NCBI GenBank assembly: GCA_949775045.1
Contig: OX459103.1
Location: 4,604,502-4,668,501 of the forward strand
Reading direction: 5' to 3'
DNA: 64,000 nucleotides
From: Metridium senile
Lineage: Eukaryota; Cnidaria; Anthozoa; Actiniaria; Metridiidae
Shown piece after piece: positions 24,901 to 34,885 of this stretch. Under the pieces are notes generated by a model. The model did no database searches and was not told the origin of the DNA. It saw only the letters and a list, made by a program, of their open reading frames with translations. The position numbers were made by a program, and so were the translations under genes. Numbering within the stretch: the first letter of the stretch is position 1; every line of letters starts with the position of its first letter.

Positions 24901-27900
24901 ATTATCACCACCACTACCATAATCACTATTGCTATCATCAACATTATCTCCACCATCATTATTGTCATCATCACCACCAACGTTATCATTATCACCACCA
25001 CCACCATAATCACTAACGCTATCATCATCATTATCTCCACCATCATTATCGTCATCATCACTACCAACGTCATCATTATCACCACCACTACCATAATCAC
25101 TATCGCTATCATCATCATTATCTCTACCATCATTATCGTCGTCATCACTACCAACGTCATAATTACCACCACCACCATCATCACCGGCCATAATCACTAT
25201 CGCTATCATCATCATTATCTCTACCATCATTATCGTCGTCATCACTACCAACGTCATAATTACCACCACCACCACCATCACCATAATCACTATCGCTATC
25301 ATCATCATTATTGTCATCATCACAACCAACGTTATCATTACCACCACCACCACCATCACCATAATCACTATCGCTATCATCATCACCACCGTCATCATCA
25401 ATAATCATTACCACCACCATCACCATCACCATAATCACTATCGCTATCATCAACATTATCTCCACCATCATTATTGTCATCATCACCACCAACGTTATCA
25501 TTATCACCACCACCACCATAATCACTAACGCTATCATCATCATTATCTCCACCATCATTATCGTCATCATCACTACCAACGTCATCATTATCACCACCAC
25601 TACCATAATCACTATCGCTATCATCATCATTATCTCTACCATCATTATCGTCGTCATCACTACCAACGTCATAATTACCACCACCACCATCATCACCGGC
25701 CATAATCACTATCGCTATCATCATCATTATCTCTACCATCATTATCGTCGTCATCACTACCAACGTCATAATTACCACCACCACCACCATCACCATAATC
25801 ACTATCGCTATCATCATCATTATTGTCATCATCACAACCAACGTTATCATTACCACCACCACCACCATCACCATAATCACTATCGCTATCATCATCACCA
25901 CCGTCATCATCAATAATCATTACCACCACCATCACCATCACCATAATCACTATCGCTATCATCAACATTATCTCCACCATCATTATTGTCATCATCACCA
26001 CCAACGTTATCATTATCACCACCACCACCATAATCACTAACGCTATCATCATCATTATCTCCACCATCATTATCGTCATCATCACTACCAACGTCATCAT
26101 TATCACCACCACTACCATAATCACTATCGCTATCATCATCATTATCTCTACCATCATTATCGTCGTCATCACTACCAACGTCATAATTACCACCACCACC
26201 ATCATCACCGGCCATAATCACTATCGCTATCATCATCATTATCTCTACCATCATTATCGTCGTCATCACTACCAACGTCATAATTACCACCACCACCACC
26301 ATCACCATAATCACTATCGCTATCATCATCATTATTGTCATCATCACAACCAACGTTATCATTACCACCACCACCACCATCACCATAATCACTATCGCTA
26401 TCATCATCACCACCGTCATCATCAATAATCATTACCACCACCATCACCATCACCATAATCACTATCGCTATCATCATCATTATCTCTACCATCATTATCA
26501 TCATCATCATCACTACCAACGTTATCATTACCACCAACACCACCATCACCATAATCACTATCGCTATCATCATCATTATCTCTACCATCATTATCGTCAT
26601 CATCACTACCAACGTCATCATTATCACCACCACCACCATCACCATAATAACTATCGCTATCATCATCATTATCTCTACCATCATTATCGTCATCATCACT
26701 ACCAACGTTATCATTACCACCACCACTACCACCATTGTCATCAGAAAGCTGGTTAAATGTCTTGCTTTGTTGTCAGGATGGTAACCAGTGGAGTATTCTA
26801 TGGAATAGCTTTTAACTCTAGCAACTTATCAGGGAATTTTTACCTTAACTATGCAGCATCAGGGATGGCAGAGATTCCTGCCCCGCTATTTGCAGGCTTT
26901 CTGCTTGAAAGGTAAACCAGTGAATATAACCATACTATCATAAAACCAACTTTTAAATAATTACTCTTTAATCTTAATTACAACATTAAGGGACCAGCTG
27001 ACACCCCCTGGGTTGTCCAATACACACGATACGAGACGGATGGACTTTTTAAAAGTCCATCCGTTTTTAATACTTAAGTCATTTCGTGATAAAATATATA
27101 TGGGATTCCTGTTTAGTTACTTCCGGCGAGACGACCCGTCTAAGCGGAAGTCATTCCGTGATTATGTTAATGAGTTTGAGTCAGAGCGCTATATTAAGTA
27201 AATAAATAATAATTATTATTAATTATTATTATTGTCGTTTCGCTACAACGGGGCAAAAACATGGAATTCCCAACCTGCCAATATCCGTAATATCTCAGCT
27301 TTGTTGCCTTTTAAACAGGCACTTATTGAGTCCTTTGTTCGTAACTAAAAACAGTTGTTATATTTTCATTAGTATATATTTATCTATATACATTTATAAT
27401 AATATATTGTTATAGTTATATATTTATGTATGTAAACGCAATGTGATGTATGTTTTGTGCAGAGATCCATTTAAACCAGCTATGCTGAACTGGGCATCTT
27501 TGCTTAAATATTGTTGATAAATAAATAAATAAATAAATATATACAACATCGGATGTAAAGGTTAAATAATTTTAGTTTGTAAACGTTTTGAATCAGAAAG
27601 GCTTTTTTTATAAGAAAAAAAGAAAAATATATATAAAAAAAAAATCTCGCGCTCTCCTCTCCCCCACTCAGCTCGTCCGGAGGGAGGAGAGAACCAGCCC
27701 CTAAGCTATAAATGGTAATTCCTATACGTAGACTAACTAAGCAACACTCGATTTATACAATTGAAAAAATTCTAGTCTTTAAGGGCAGGTTTATTGTTAT
27801 GCTAATCTTATTGTTCTTATTCCCAGTGGGGAGTAGGGCCAACTCGCGCATTCGCTTTGATATCGCATTGCAAGCGAGTTTCATCCAAGACAACCCATGC

Positions 27901-30900
27901 ACACGTTGTAGTGGGTGCTTGTTTCATATCAGGAACCTCTTCACGACTAATCGTTCTGGTTTCTCTCAATTCACCTTATATTTTATTTTATTTTTTTAAT
28001 CATCTCCACCTTAAAAATAAAATAAAATAATAGAAATAATAGAAAAATACTAAAAAAAAGAATTGCTAAGAGTAATAAACACATGAATAAGTGGGATTAA
28101 AACATGTTTGTTTGCTTGCGAAAAGGTCCCAAATATCCGACTTTAAAGCCATTTTGCTCGAAATAAAAAAATGAAGGTGACCCCCAATTTTGTTTAGCTT
28201 ATTTGATGTCTCTCATTTAATTTTATCAACTGGCAAATTGGCATTTACTTCGCGTTTTCAAGTGCAGCGAGCGTCCTTAAATGAAGTTTTCTTGACTCCA
28301 TAAGAAAAACAATTTAAAACACGATCATTGTTGCATATTCTCCTTAAATGAAGTTTTCTTGACTCCATAAGAAAAGCAATTTAAAACACGATCATTGTTG
28401 CATATTCTCTTTGAATATGTACCTTGGAGTTGTGCTCGATCCATGCCACTCCTGCAATTGCAATGATCACATTGATCATTTTGCCAGTAAAATATCGTCT
28501 AGGCTCGGTATCCTTCGGAAGGCACGTAAGGTTATTCCACGAGATGCATGTATCACTTTGTATAACTCAATATATGGTACTTCCACTTTTTGATTATTAC
28601 TCTTGCGTTTGGAATGGATGCAGTAACACTGGGAAAGAGTACTTAGACGGGTTACAGAGGCGCGCTGCTGGAATTATTGAGGGCAGTGATGCAATAAAAT
28701 AAATAAGGTATTTGTGTTTCTAGCTTTTAACGTATTGACACGAAAGGTTTTCGGATCAAATACTGACCCTTAGCTTTTGAGAACGAAGCAAGTACAATGT
28801 TCAAGCTTATTTTTTGAGAGCGAAAACTGACAACTAGCTATCACAACAAAGAAGCTTTTAATTAACGCTTAGGTTTTGAGAACGAAGGAATTACAAAAAG
28901 CGCTTTGCTTTTGACACTGAAGCAAACGAAAGAACAAGCAAGATTTTTTATCACTACCCAGAAGTGATTGAGTCACCTTATATCACCAAACGAGTCGATC
29001 CGCTGGAGAGCCTATAAACCACAGGGAACCCGCGTTGAGGTTTATTGATTAAAATGGTACCCTGTATTGTATTACACGAAATGACATCCGGTTTTTCCAC
29101 AGGGAGCCCACGTTGAGGTTTATTGATAAAAACGATATCCTGTATTGTATTACACGAAGTGACATCCGGTTAGACGGATTAACTTTTTCCACAGGGAGCC
29201 CACGTTGAGGGTTATTGATAACAACGTGTATTGTATTTTACGAAGTGACATCCGGTTAGACGGATTAACTTTTTGAAAAGACAACCCGTCTCACTTCGTG
29301 TGTATTGGACATTCTTGGAGGAAGCACCTTAGGGTGATGAGGTCTCCTCATTAAATAAAGTTTTCATTCATTCATTCATCATCATCATCATCATCGTAAT
29401 TGTCACCATCATTGTCATCACCATCATGATTATACTATCATCAGAATCATCAGAATCACCATTTTCACCATTATAGTTATCATTATCATCAGAATCATCA
29501 GAATCACTATCATCATGATCATCATAGTTACCATTATCATCAGAATCATCATCATCACTATCATCACCATAGTTACCATTATCATCAGAATCATCATCAT
29601 CACTATCATCATCATAGTTACCATTATCATCAGAATCATCATCATCACTATCATCATCATAGTTACCATTATCATCAGAATCATCATCATCACTATCATC
29701 ATCATAGTTACCATTATCATCAGAATCATCATCATCACTATCATCGTCAATACTGCTTTATAATCACTATCATTATAATGTTGATGCTATAAACAAATAT
29801 GTGATATTGATGCACCTGTTTTTCAGAGTTGGAAGAAGAAAGCCTCTTATTGTATATTATCTTCTATCAGGAATATTTTTACTTAGTATATCACGTATAC
29901 AAGCTTTAGGTAATGTGAAGTATGTTTATGCTCCCTTCGTCCAAGTAGTAGGGGTGATCGGCGTACCCTTTTAGGGTAAAAATATTTCCTGTGCATACCT
30001 TTTTAGGGTTCTGGCTCAAAAATCAGCTACGTAACATGATTTCGTACCTGTAATAGTCATTTTTACTCTGTTTTGTTGCTTTGTTGGGGGTAGAAATCGA
30101 CAAGGCTTCATCAGTTATTTTTATCTGTGCGTACTTTTTAGGGGTCGTTTTCAAAACCTCCGCCGATCACCCCTACCACATGGACAAAGGGAGTACCACC
30201 CCCCTCCACCCTAGAACAGTCAAGTCATATTTCATTCATCCATTTATTCATGTACTCATCCATATCTGATAATAATATATCATTCATCCTTCCATTTCTT
30301 CTCTTCATTTATTTCTTCAATCATTATTTGTTTCTTCATTATTTTTTTTATTTCTTCGTTTATTTCTTCATTTGTTTATTTATTTATTTATTTCTTCATT
30401 TGTTTATTTATTTCTTCATTTGTTTATTTATTTATTTATTTCTTCATTTGTTTATTTATTTATTTATTTATTTGTTTATTTATTTATTTATTTATTTATT
30501 CATATGTTTATTTATTTATTTTTGTTTTTTATTCATTCATCTGTTCATTCATTTATTTGTTTAGTTATTCATTTAGTAATTCATTTATTTATTTATTTAT
30601 TTGTTTATTTATTTATTCTTTTGCGTGTGTTCAATACTGTATGATCAAATTTCCTTATATTATCTATCGTTTATATCAAACACTGATGCAGCCTATACTA
30701 GTTTACACCCTAGTTTCCATTTATAATCAATATGTGATTGCATGCCATGCAAAACAATATAATGACCCACACCACCAAGGGATGACTGCAAACATGCATA
30801 TATATGCTAATGAGCCCAAGTTTGATTGACAGGTAAACAAGACGAGCTGTCAGCTGTTGTCATGGCATTGGCCTTGGTTGGTAAAACAACCATATCTGCA

Positions 30901-32429
30901 GCATACTATCAGATTTACATCTTCTCCGCAGAGCTATATCCCACGGTCATAAGGTATATGCCCTTGAATGAAACTTTATGGCCCAGGGGGATGACTCCCT
31001 TTGTCCAAGTGGTAGGGGTGATCGGTGCCCCTTTTAGGGTTGAAAATATTTTCTGGGTCATTTTCAAAACCAACTGCGGATCACCCCTACCACGTGGACA
31101 AAGGGAGTGCCTACCCCCAGGCTTAATATGAGCTAGTTTGAATATGAGCCAGTTAAAGGGCTTTTCTTTTCTTTTATCTAGCTATGCCTTATGGGTATAT
31201 AACATTTTGACCAACTTTTGGTAAATCATACCACCTTATTACAATTATAAACCATTGAACATTTTAAATTTTTATTTATTTGTTTTAATTTATTTAGTTT
31301 GTTTGTTTATTTATTTGTTTTATATATTCATATGTTTATTTATTGGTTATATTCTATATTTGCTTGTTTATTAATTCATTTAATTTGTTTATTTAGTGTA
31401 TATTTATTTGTTTTATATATAAAAAATTTATGTTTGTTTATTTATTTATTTGTTTATTTTCTTGTTTGTTAATTTATTTAGTTAGTTTATTTAGTTTATT
31501 TATTTGTTTATATTTATGTATTAGTGATAAAACTATATCACACTAAATAAATGGCATAATTTTTTATCTAATAATTATTACAATGTCAATTTAAGTTTCA
31601 CTACATAACTATTATATATCCAGAGTTGCTGGAATGGGTTTTGCCTCTCTATGTGGTCGCATTGGTGGGATGGCTGCACCCTATATTGTTGTAAGTATAA
31701 ACAAATTATTATCAATAGCTGTTATTACAGTTATATGCAAATGATTTTGAACAATGGGTTGAAGTCGAGGCTTTCGGGTGAAAACAATAGGTTTGTCCGA
31801 AAGCCTCGATTTGAATCCATTGTTTGAAATCATTTGCATATAACTGTAATAACAGCTGTTATTGTTCCTCCAGCCTTGAGGAGACCTGGGGGTCACTGTC
31901 AACCCCAAAATGACATATCGTTAAATTTTGAAGTTCAAGCTTGAAGTAACAAATTCTTTTTTGGTTGGTCATAAATTGTTTTGGTTTCAAATTCAACCAA
32001 AGTTACAAATAAAATCTCAATAATGTTGATGTGTTGCATTGATCATCTGGGCTTGGGTATACACAAACCTAGCTGGACACTGTCACAATGCATCAACATC
32101 TGACTTACACCTGGGTCCAGACCATTCACTCTAACATGTCGATGTCGCCATTAAACAGGACATTTTTATTGGTCTGATATAGAGGACTTTCCCTGTGTAA
32201 ACTTATACCTTCTGGAGTGATTTTTTAATATTTGATATCTCTCTCTATTTAGGATAGTACTTCATTAACGGTGCCTTGTATAGTATTTGGAGTAGCGTCA
32301 ATCACAGCTGGAATTGCAACATTGTTCTTACCAGAAACACTTGGAAAACACTTACAAGATCAAATAGAACAGGATAGAAGGAAAAATGGGAAAACGGTTG
32401 ACAAAGTTCACATGATTGAAATTGAATAA
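11479..32429 (+). CDS. SLC22-family organic ion transporter, copy B (9 exons)
   Basis: Inverted paralogue of the transporter at 1667-9473. Exons: 11479-12063, 13095-13329, 13941-14139, 16048-16263, 26777-26911, 29827-29909, 30833-30953, 31624-31690, 32253-32429; 605 residues, all junctions in frame, intron phases identical to copy A. Family marks: Cys-rich first loop, [42 protein letters not shown]. Unusual points: the N-terminal cytoplasmic region is about 90 residues longer than in copy A and consists of acidic repeats (TEGTLDGASEESDKMLQ, about 19 residues, two clear and several degenerate copies); intron 4 spans 10.5 kb because of a giant tandem array; intron 1 contains nested transposon-like insertions. 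The start at 11479 follows an out-of-frame upstream ORF. Exon 1's 3' half and exon 2 are nearly identical to copy A, the other exons much less so. Substrate unknown. Confidence 0.92.
11580..11790 (+). repeat. Coding tandem repeat in transporter B exon 1
   Basis: About 57-bp units encoding TEGTLDGASEESDKMLQTA-type repeats: two near-identical copies, one diverged copy (TEGILVGASKESDSNK) and partial copies on both sides. The reading frame is kept throughout. Copy A has no such repeats. Confidence 0.9.
12165..12660. mobile_element. Foldback element carrying a nested MITE
   Basis: Diverged outer inverted ends of about 70 bp. The left has GCAACTTGTCTTGCAATA and GACACAAGATGCTG; the right has CAGCAACTTGTGTAGCAAC and GCGAGACAAATTGCTG. 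A complete second element (12280-12498) sits inside. Located in intron 1 of transporter B. Confidence 0.7.
12280..12498 (+). mobile_element. MITE family F2, copy 1
   Basis: About 45-bp inverted ends starting CTTCAGATTTGACAACGAG. The internal part includes ACAAGAAGTGGAATGTAA. A second copy in opposite internal orientation lies at 14192-14411. No coding capacity. Confidence 0.8.
12661..13094 (+). repeat. Tandem copies of the intron 1/exon 2 junction with ATC runs
   Basis: Three upstream copies of the acceptor region (TATTGTTTCTGTG followed by AGATATTATC or GGATATTATC, at about 12678, 12844 and 12974) precede the real one (TTTCAG|TGGGATATTATC, exon start 13095). All three copies read CTG where the real site reads CAG, so none has the acceptor AG. 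(ATC)n runs separate the copies. Confidence 0.85.
13507..13535 (+). repeat. Short copy of the exon 2 3' end
   Basis: AGTATTCCTCTTGGGATTTG continuing CAGTTGATG in intron 2 matches the end of exon 2 at about 13303-13329 with a few changes. The donor is changed to TTGATG and so is not usable. Probably a local duplication. Confidence 0.7.
14192..14411 (-). mobile_element. MITE family F2, copy 2
   Basis: Ends AACTTTAGATTTGACAACG and its complement. The internal sequence is the reverse of copy 1 at 12280. Inserted in intron 3 of transporter B, immediately beside another element. Confidence 0.8.
14413..14700 (+). mobile_element. MITE family F3, copy 1
   Basis: About 50-bp inverted ends, TAGTCTCCTTCACAGTTTCC at the left and the complement of TAGTCTCCTTCACAGTTCCC at the right, with CCGGGCCTTT inside each arm. 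A shorter relative lies at 53868-54041, and a fragment at about 5258-5290. Confidence 0.8.
14865..15900 (+). repeat. ATC/AAC minisatellite in intron 3 of transporter B
   Basis: Units of roughly 36-51 bp built from ATCATCTTCATCATCATC, AACAACAACACATCACCAC and TCTCATCTTCATC, repeated over 1 kb. Some neighbouring units are identical. The matching intron of copy A is only 66 bases long (7220-7285). Confidence 0.9.
16309..16936. mobile_element. Large foldback element with nested MITE
   Basis: Outer ends AAGGCCGATT and AATCGGCCTT continue into arms rich in TCGTA/TACGA words (ACGATACGATT, GTCGTAGGC). TA flanks both ends. A second element lies inside at 16457-16725. In intron 4 of transporter B, just before the giant array. 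Confidence 0.75.
16457..16725. mobile_element. Nested MITE with CTACAATCATGTGCAAAAT ends
   Basis: Inverted ends of about 32 bp (CTACAATCATGTGCAAAAT, then GGGACATT and its complement). The centre contains a homopurine-like GGGGGGAAGGGGG tract. Sits inside the 16309-16936 element. Confidence 0.75.
16940..26742 (+). repeat. Giant 87-bp satellite array with higher-order modules
   Basis: Fills most of intron 4 of transporter B. The basic unit is about 81-93 bp (commonly 87), e.g. ATAATCACTATCGCTATC, CATCATCATTATCTCTACC, CCAACGTTATCATTATC, then CACCACC. Units are grouped into larger modules marked by ACCACCACATTCATGATAAT at 17561, 18948, 19630, 20054, 21975, 22657, 23615 and 24297. A 682-bp module recurs three times (18948, 21975, 23615). 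A different 512-bp module marked by CACCGGCC (near 25185, 25697, 26209) repeats at the right end. The plus strand is extremely poor in G. Because most units are multiples of three, long open frames run through it on both strands; these are treated as artefacts of composition. Confidence 0.95.
25185..26440 (+). repeat. 512-bp higher-order repeat block
   Basis: Tandem copies of a 512-bp module at the right end of the giant array. The 171-codon minus-strand translations of neighbouring copies (25181-25696 and 25693-26208) are identical. The period is not a multiple of three, and the module's unique marker is CACCGGCCATAATC. Confidence 0.9.
28275..28408 (+). repeat. 67-bp direct repeat
   Basis: Two adjacent, almost identical copies beginning CCTTAAATGAAGTTTTCTTG, with one visible difference (AAAAAC versus AAAAGC), directly before the reverse-transcriptase remnant. 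Confidence 0.85.
28411..28700 (+). pseudogene. Decayed non-LTR retrotransposon reverse-transcriptase fragment
   Basis: A frame starting at 28411 reads YLGVVLDPCHSC, DHIDHFASKISSRLGILRKA and ACITLYNSIY. After a frameshift near 28575 it continues as FDYYSCVWNGCS and EYLDGLQRRAAGII. These match the conserved order at the C-terminal end of reverse transcriptase in LINE-type elements (LGV.LD, then K...LG.L.K, LY.S...P, DY...VW, LQ.RAA). Only this end is present, broken by the shift, and the last codons run to TAA. It is a dead insertion in intron 5 of transporter B. The LINE clade cannot be named. Confidence 0.7.
29015..29300 (+). repeat. Tandem repeat with ACAGGGAGCCCACGTTGAGG
   Basis: Three copies of a unit of roughly 70-95 bp: ACAGGGAGCCCACGTTGAGG (first copy CACAGGGAACCCGCGTTGAG), TTTATTGAT, TGTATTGTATTACACGAAG, TGACATCCGGTT and, in two copies, AGACGGATTAACTTTTT. 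Ends with CACTTCGTGTGTATTGG. Confidence 0.85.
29370..29762 (+). repeat. 45-bp ATC-type minisatellite
   Basis: About five near-identical units (CATAGTTACCATTATCATC, AGAATCATCATCATCACTATC) preceded by degenerate ATC triplets. Ends 64 bases before exon 6 of transporter B (29827). Confidence 0.9.
29929..30206 (+). repeat. TTTTAGGGT-family dispersed repeat, copy 3
   Basis: Starts CTCCCTTCGTCCAAGTAG, ends CACATGGACAAAGGGAG and carries internal CTTTTTAGGG words. In intron 6 of transporter B. Confidence 0.65.
30240..30640 (+). repeat. (TTTA)n/(CATT)n microsatellite region
   Basis: Tetranucleotide runs ATTTATTTATTTATTTG and TTCATTTGTTTATTT. A second, weaker TTTATTTG-rich stretch lies at 31265-31515 in the next intron. 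Confidence 0.9.
30990..31112 (+). mobile_element. TTTTAGGGT-family element, compact copy 4
   Basis: The cleanest copy. Inverted ends ACTCCCTTTGTCCAAGTGG and CCACGTGGACAAAGGGAGT enclose only about 80 bases (CCCCTTTTAGGGTTG inside). It shows that this family has terminal inverted repeats. In intron 7 of transporter B. Confidence 0.7.
31717..31857. repeat. Long palindrome in intron 8 of transporter B
   Basis: Arms AGCTGTTATTACAGTTATAT, GCAAATGATTT and their complement, followed inward by a second inverted pair, CGAGGCTTTCGG and CCGAAAGCCTCG. Confidence 0.85.
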
Positions 32430-32440
32430 TTTATAAGTTA

Positions 32441-32659
32441 AGGGACTGGCCATAAAGTATAGAATGGGGTGGGCCGGAAAAAAAGGTGGCGTGGGCCATA
32501 CTTTTTGAGCATGGAAAAAGGGGTGGGCCAAGAAACATTAAGCAATACATGTTGGGCTTTGTATAGGGGTGCCGCTACTTGTAACTATGCATAGACTAAG
32601 CCCATTTTCCAGCCCAAACAACCCCCTCCCCTCTCACCTATACTTTATGACCAGTCCCT
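32441..32659. mobile_element. MITE directly after the transporter B stop codon
   Basis: Ends AGGGACTGGCCATAAAGTAT and the near-complement of its right end, TATACTTTATGACCAGTCCC. Begins 11 bases after the stop codon, so it would be in the 3' UTR unless polyadenylation is immediate. Confidence 0.8.
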
Positions 32660-32999
32660 AAATGGGATTTTAAAAATTAGAAAATATATACAAGCATAAG
32701 GATCTTAAGTGCAAAGCCATGTGGGATAATTATAGCTCTTGATATTAAATGCACACAAGACAAATCACAAGTTGCTAAGTCACTAAGGTCCCATACAGCA
32801 ATATTATTGAAGTTTATAACCCAAATTTTCTGCAATGACATATTTATTCTTCTAAGTAAAAATTAGGGGTTTTAAATCCCATTTGCCACTGCCTCAGGAA
32901 TGTTTTTTGTATCTCCAATATAATCCATGAATAACCTTTTATAATTAAATAATTAAAGAAATTATTGTAAATGTGCAAAAAGCTATATGATATTAAAGA

Positions 33000-33560
33000 T
33001 ATTTTTATATATTAGATTAAAAGATAAGATATTTTATAAAAAAAGTTAAGATGTTATCAAATATTGTTTTCTTATTAGTTGTTGCTTGTTTTTCTTTATT
33101 GCCATGGCTAGCATTGTTTAAATGTGCAAAACGTTATATGATAAGATATTTTATAAAAAAAGTTAAGGTATCATCAAATATTATTTTCTTGTTTTCTTTA
33201 GAGTGGTTTTCATTAACCCATGAAATACATTTTAGTGTATTACTCTTCAATATACCTTAATTCCAATTTGTGTTCTTTTGTTGTTATTTGACTATATCAC
33301 ATTTTAACTAATACACTTTATTTTATGGGTCAATGAAAACCACTCTAGCTAGCTATTGCCATGGCTAGCATTGTTTAAATATGTAAAAAGTTATGATCTT
33401 TTTTATTAATTAGATTACTTTATAAGATATTTTATAATAAAAAGTTAAAATTGTCAAAAAAAAAATTATTTTTATTTTTTATTAGTTGTTGCTTGTTGCC
33501 ATGGCTAGCATTGTTTATTAGTTTGTAACATTATTTTGCTGGGGTTTCTTGATTTATTTA
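33000..33560 (+). repeat. Tandem repeat interrupted by a MITE
   Basis: Three diverged copies containing AAGATATTTTATAAAAAAAG, TTAGTTGTTGCTTG and GCCATGGCTAGCATTGTTTA. The middle copy is split by a TAGAGTGG MITE (33199-33347). Confidence 0.75.
33199..33347. mobile_element. MITE, TAGAGTG family
   Basis: Ends TAGAGTGGTTTTCATTAACC and complement, with TTTATGGGTCAATG at the right. Inserted inside the 33000-33560 tandem repeat. Confidence 0.85.
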
Positions 33561-33714
33561 GAAGTTAAAAGTATAAATATACAAAACATTTATGACTGTA
33601 TCACCCCATGTTGCCTTGTTTTTGTGACAACACTTTGCCCCAGTTTCTAAAGAGTACACCCCCAGACATGTTTCTAGTATGAGTCACAACTAAGTTTTAC
33701 GGTGTAGAGCAAAT

Positions 33715-33934
33715 GCAGTTAAACCATGAAAAAAAAAAAAAATAGTTACTAACTAATAGTTTCTATTTAGTGACTATTTAGTCAGTATCACTCAATCAGA
33801 AACATCAAATACAAAAGGAAACAATACCTTATTACAACTTTACTTGTCTTTGATAGTGACTAATAGTCACTAAATAAGAACTATTACACAGTAGCAATTA
33901 TATTTTATTTCATGGATAAAGTGTTTTCGCTCTA
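33715..33934. mobile_element. MITE, TAGAGC family, copy 1
   Basis: Diverged ends TAGAGCAAATGCAGTTAAAC and GATAAAGTGTTTTCGCTCTA. Inside are ATAGTTACTAACTAATAGT and AGTGACTAATAGTCACTAAA. Same family as 34532-34750 and 41889-42172. Confidence 0.75.
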
Positions 33935-34531
33935 ACACTTAAATCTGGTAAAACTTTTTATCAATAATAATATGACACCCTAAATCAGTCAAAATTAGTA
34001 AAACCCAAATTTAAACTAGTCAAATCTTTGTAAATAATTAAAAAAATTTTTTGAGAAAAATGTATAAATAACTAATAAATAAATCGTATTTTGGGGCTTT
34101 GTATCATGTGCCCACTCCTTACATATTTGGAAAATATGACATACAAAAGGAATTTTATTATAACAGATAAATTTAAACACTATGATTGGCTTTTTAGTTA
34201 CGAACAAAAAGGTATGGAGCATGCCAATGTAATATTTCTTCAAAAAATGTATTTTGATAGAATGCGAGTTCTGATTGGATGCTAACAATTGCAACATCAT
34301 TTTTGAATGCACGTGGTCAGGTTTTTCGTTGTTTTGACATTTTGTACATGCTTATTTGTCAGTTTTGAGAAAAGGTTGTATACATACATTTTTGTAAATG
34401 TCCTGAAAAACTTACTAGAATGAAGTTTTCTAAACAAATTTGAGCCATTTGTTTTATAACAGAAGTCATTTGATTGATTAAGCTCAAAAAATTTAAGAGA
34501 ACACTATGCCTATGTTATAAAACCAATGGGT

Positions 34532-34750
34532 TAGAGCGCAAACACTTAATCTGTGAAATAAAATTAAAATTGTTACTAAGAAATAGTTCTTATTTAGTGG
34601 CTATCACTCAACCAGAACAGTCTAGGAAAAGGCAAATACAAAGGAGACAATACTTCATTACAGCTTTACTTGTCTAAAATAGTCACTAAATAAGAACTAT
34701 TAGACAGTAAAAAATAGATTTTATTTCACAGATTAAGTGTTTGCGCTCTA
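34532..34750. mobile_element. MITE, TAGAGC family, copy 2
   Basis: Near-perfect ends TAGAGCGCAAACACTTAATC and complement, followed by GTGAAATAAAAT. Internal TTACTTGTCTAAAATAGTCA is shared with copy 1. Confidence 0.85.
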
Positions 34751-34769
34751 GCTGTGCGTATTATGAATG

Positions 34770-34885
34770 CACTTGGATAGTTGGGAGAGCACTTTAGTAG
34801 CTAGAGTTGTTCTCAACATCATCTTCATCCATAAATAGATTTGAACTCGCTAAGCATTGACCAATGCTCTATCTCGATTCAATGA
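34770..34885 (-). mobile_element. Possible tRNA-derived SINE remnant
   Basis: On the minus strand: ATAGAGCATTGGTCAATGC (A-box-like), then GAGTTCAAATC (weak B-box). Too short and diverged to be sure. Confidence 0.3.

Larger units (their letters stand above)
26942..29380. other. Intron 5 of transporter B: mixed repeat remnants
   Basis: No exon is supported here apart from the flanking exons. Seen: GACGGATGGACTTTTTAAAAG palindrome-like and GACCCGTCTAAGCGG words near 27030-27150 related to 29040-29300; AT-rich sequence; (AAAT)n near 27520; a 67-bp direct repeat (28275-28408); a reverse-transcriptase remnant (28411-28700); and a tandem repeat (29015-29300). Confidence 0.6.

Noticed and set aside
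17012..26741. Many very long open frames on both strands (up to 868 codons) in the 16.9-26.7 kb array
   Set aside because: They arise because repeat units are mostly multiples of three and built from ATC/CAC triplets without stops. They are open in several frames at once, of extreme low complexity, and lie inside an intron of a well-supported gene.
16940..26742. CRISPR-like regular repeats
   Set aside because: Units are directly tandem with no unique spacers, and the context is an animal gene.
30250..30829. Hydrophobic Phe/Tyr/Leu-rich frames resembling membrane proteins
   Set aside because: Translations of the TTTA/CATT microsatellite.
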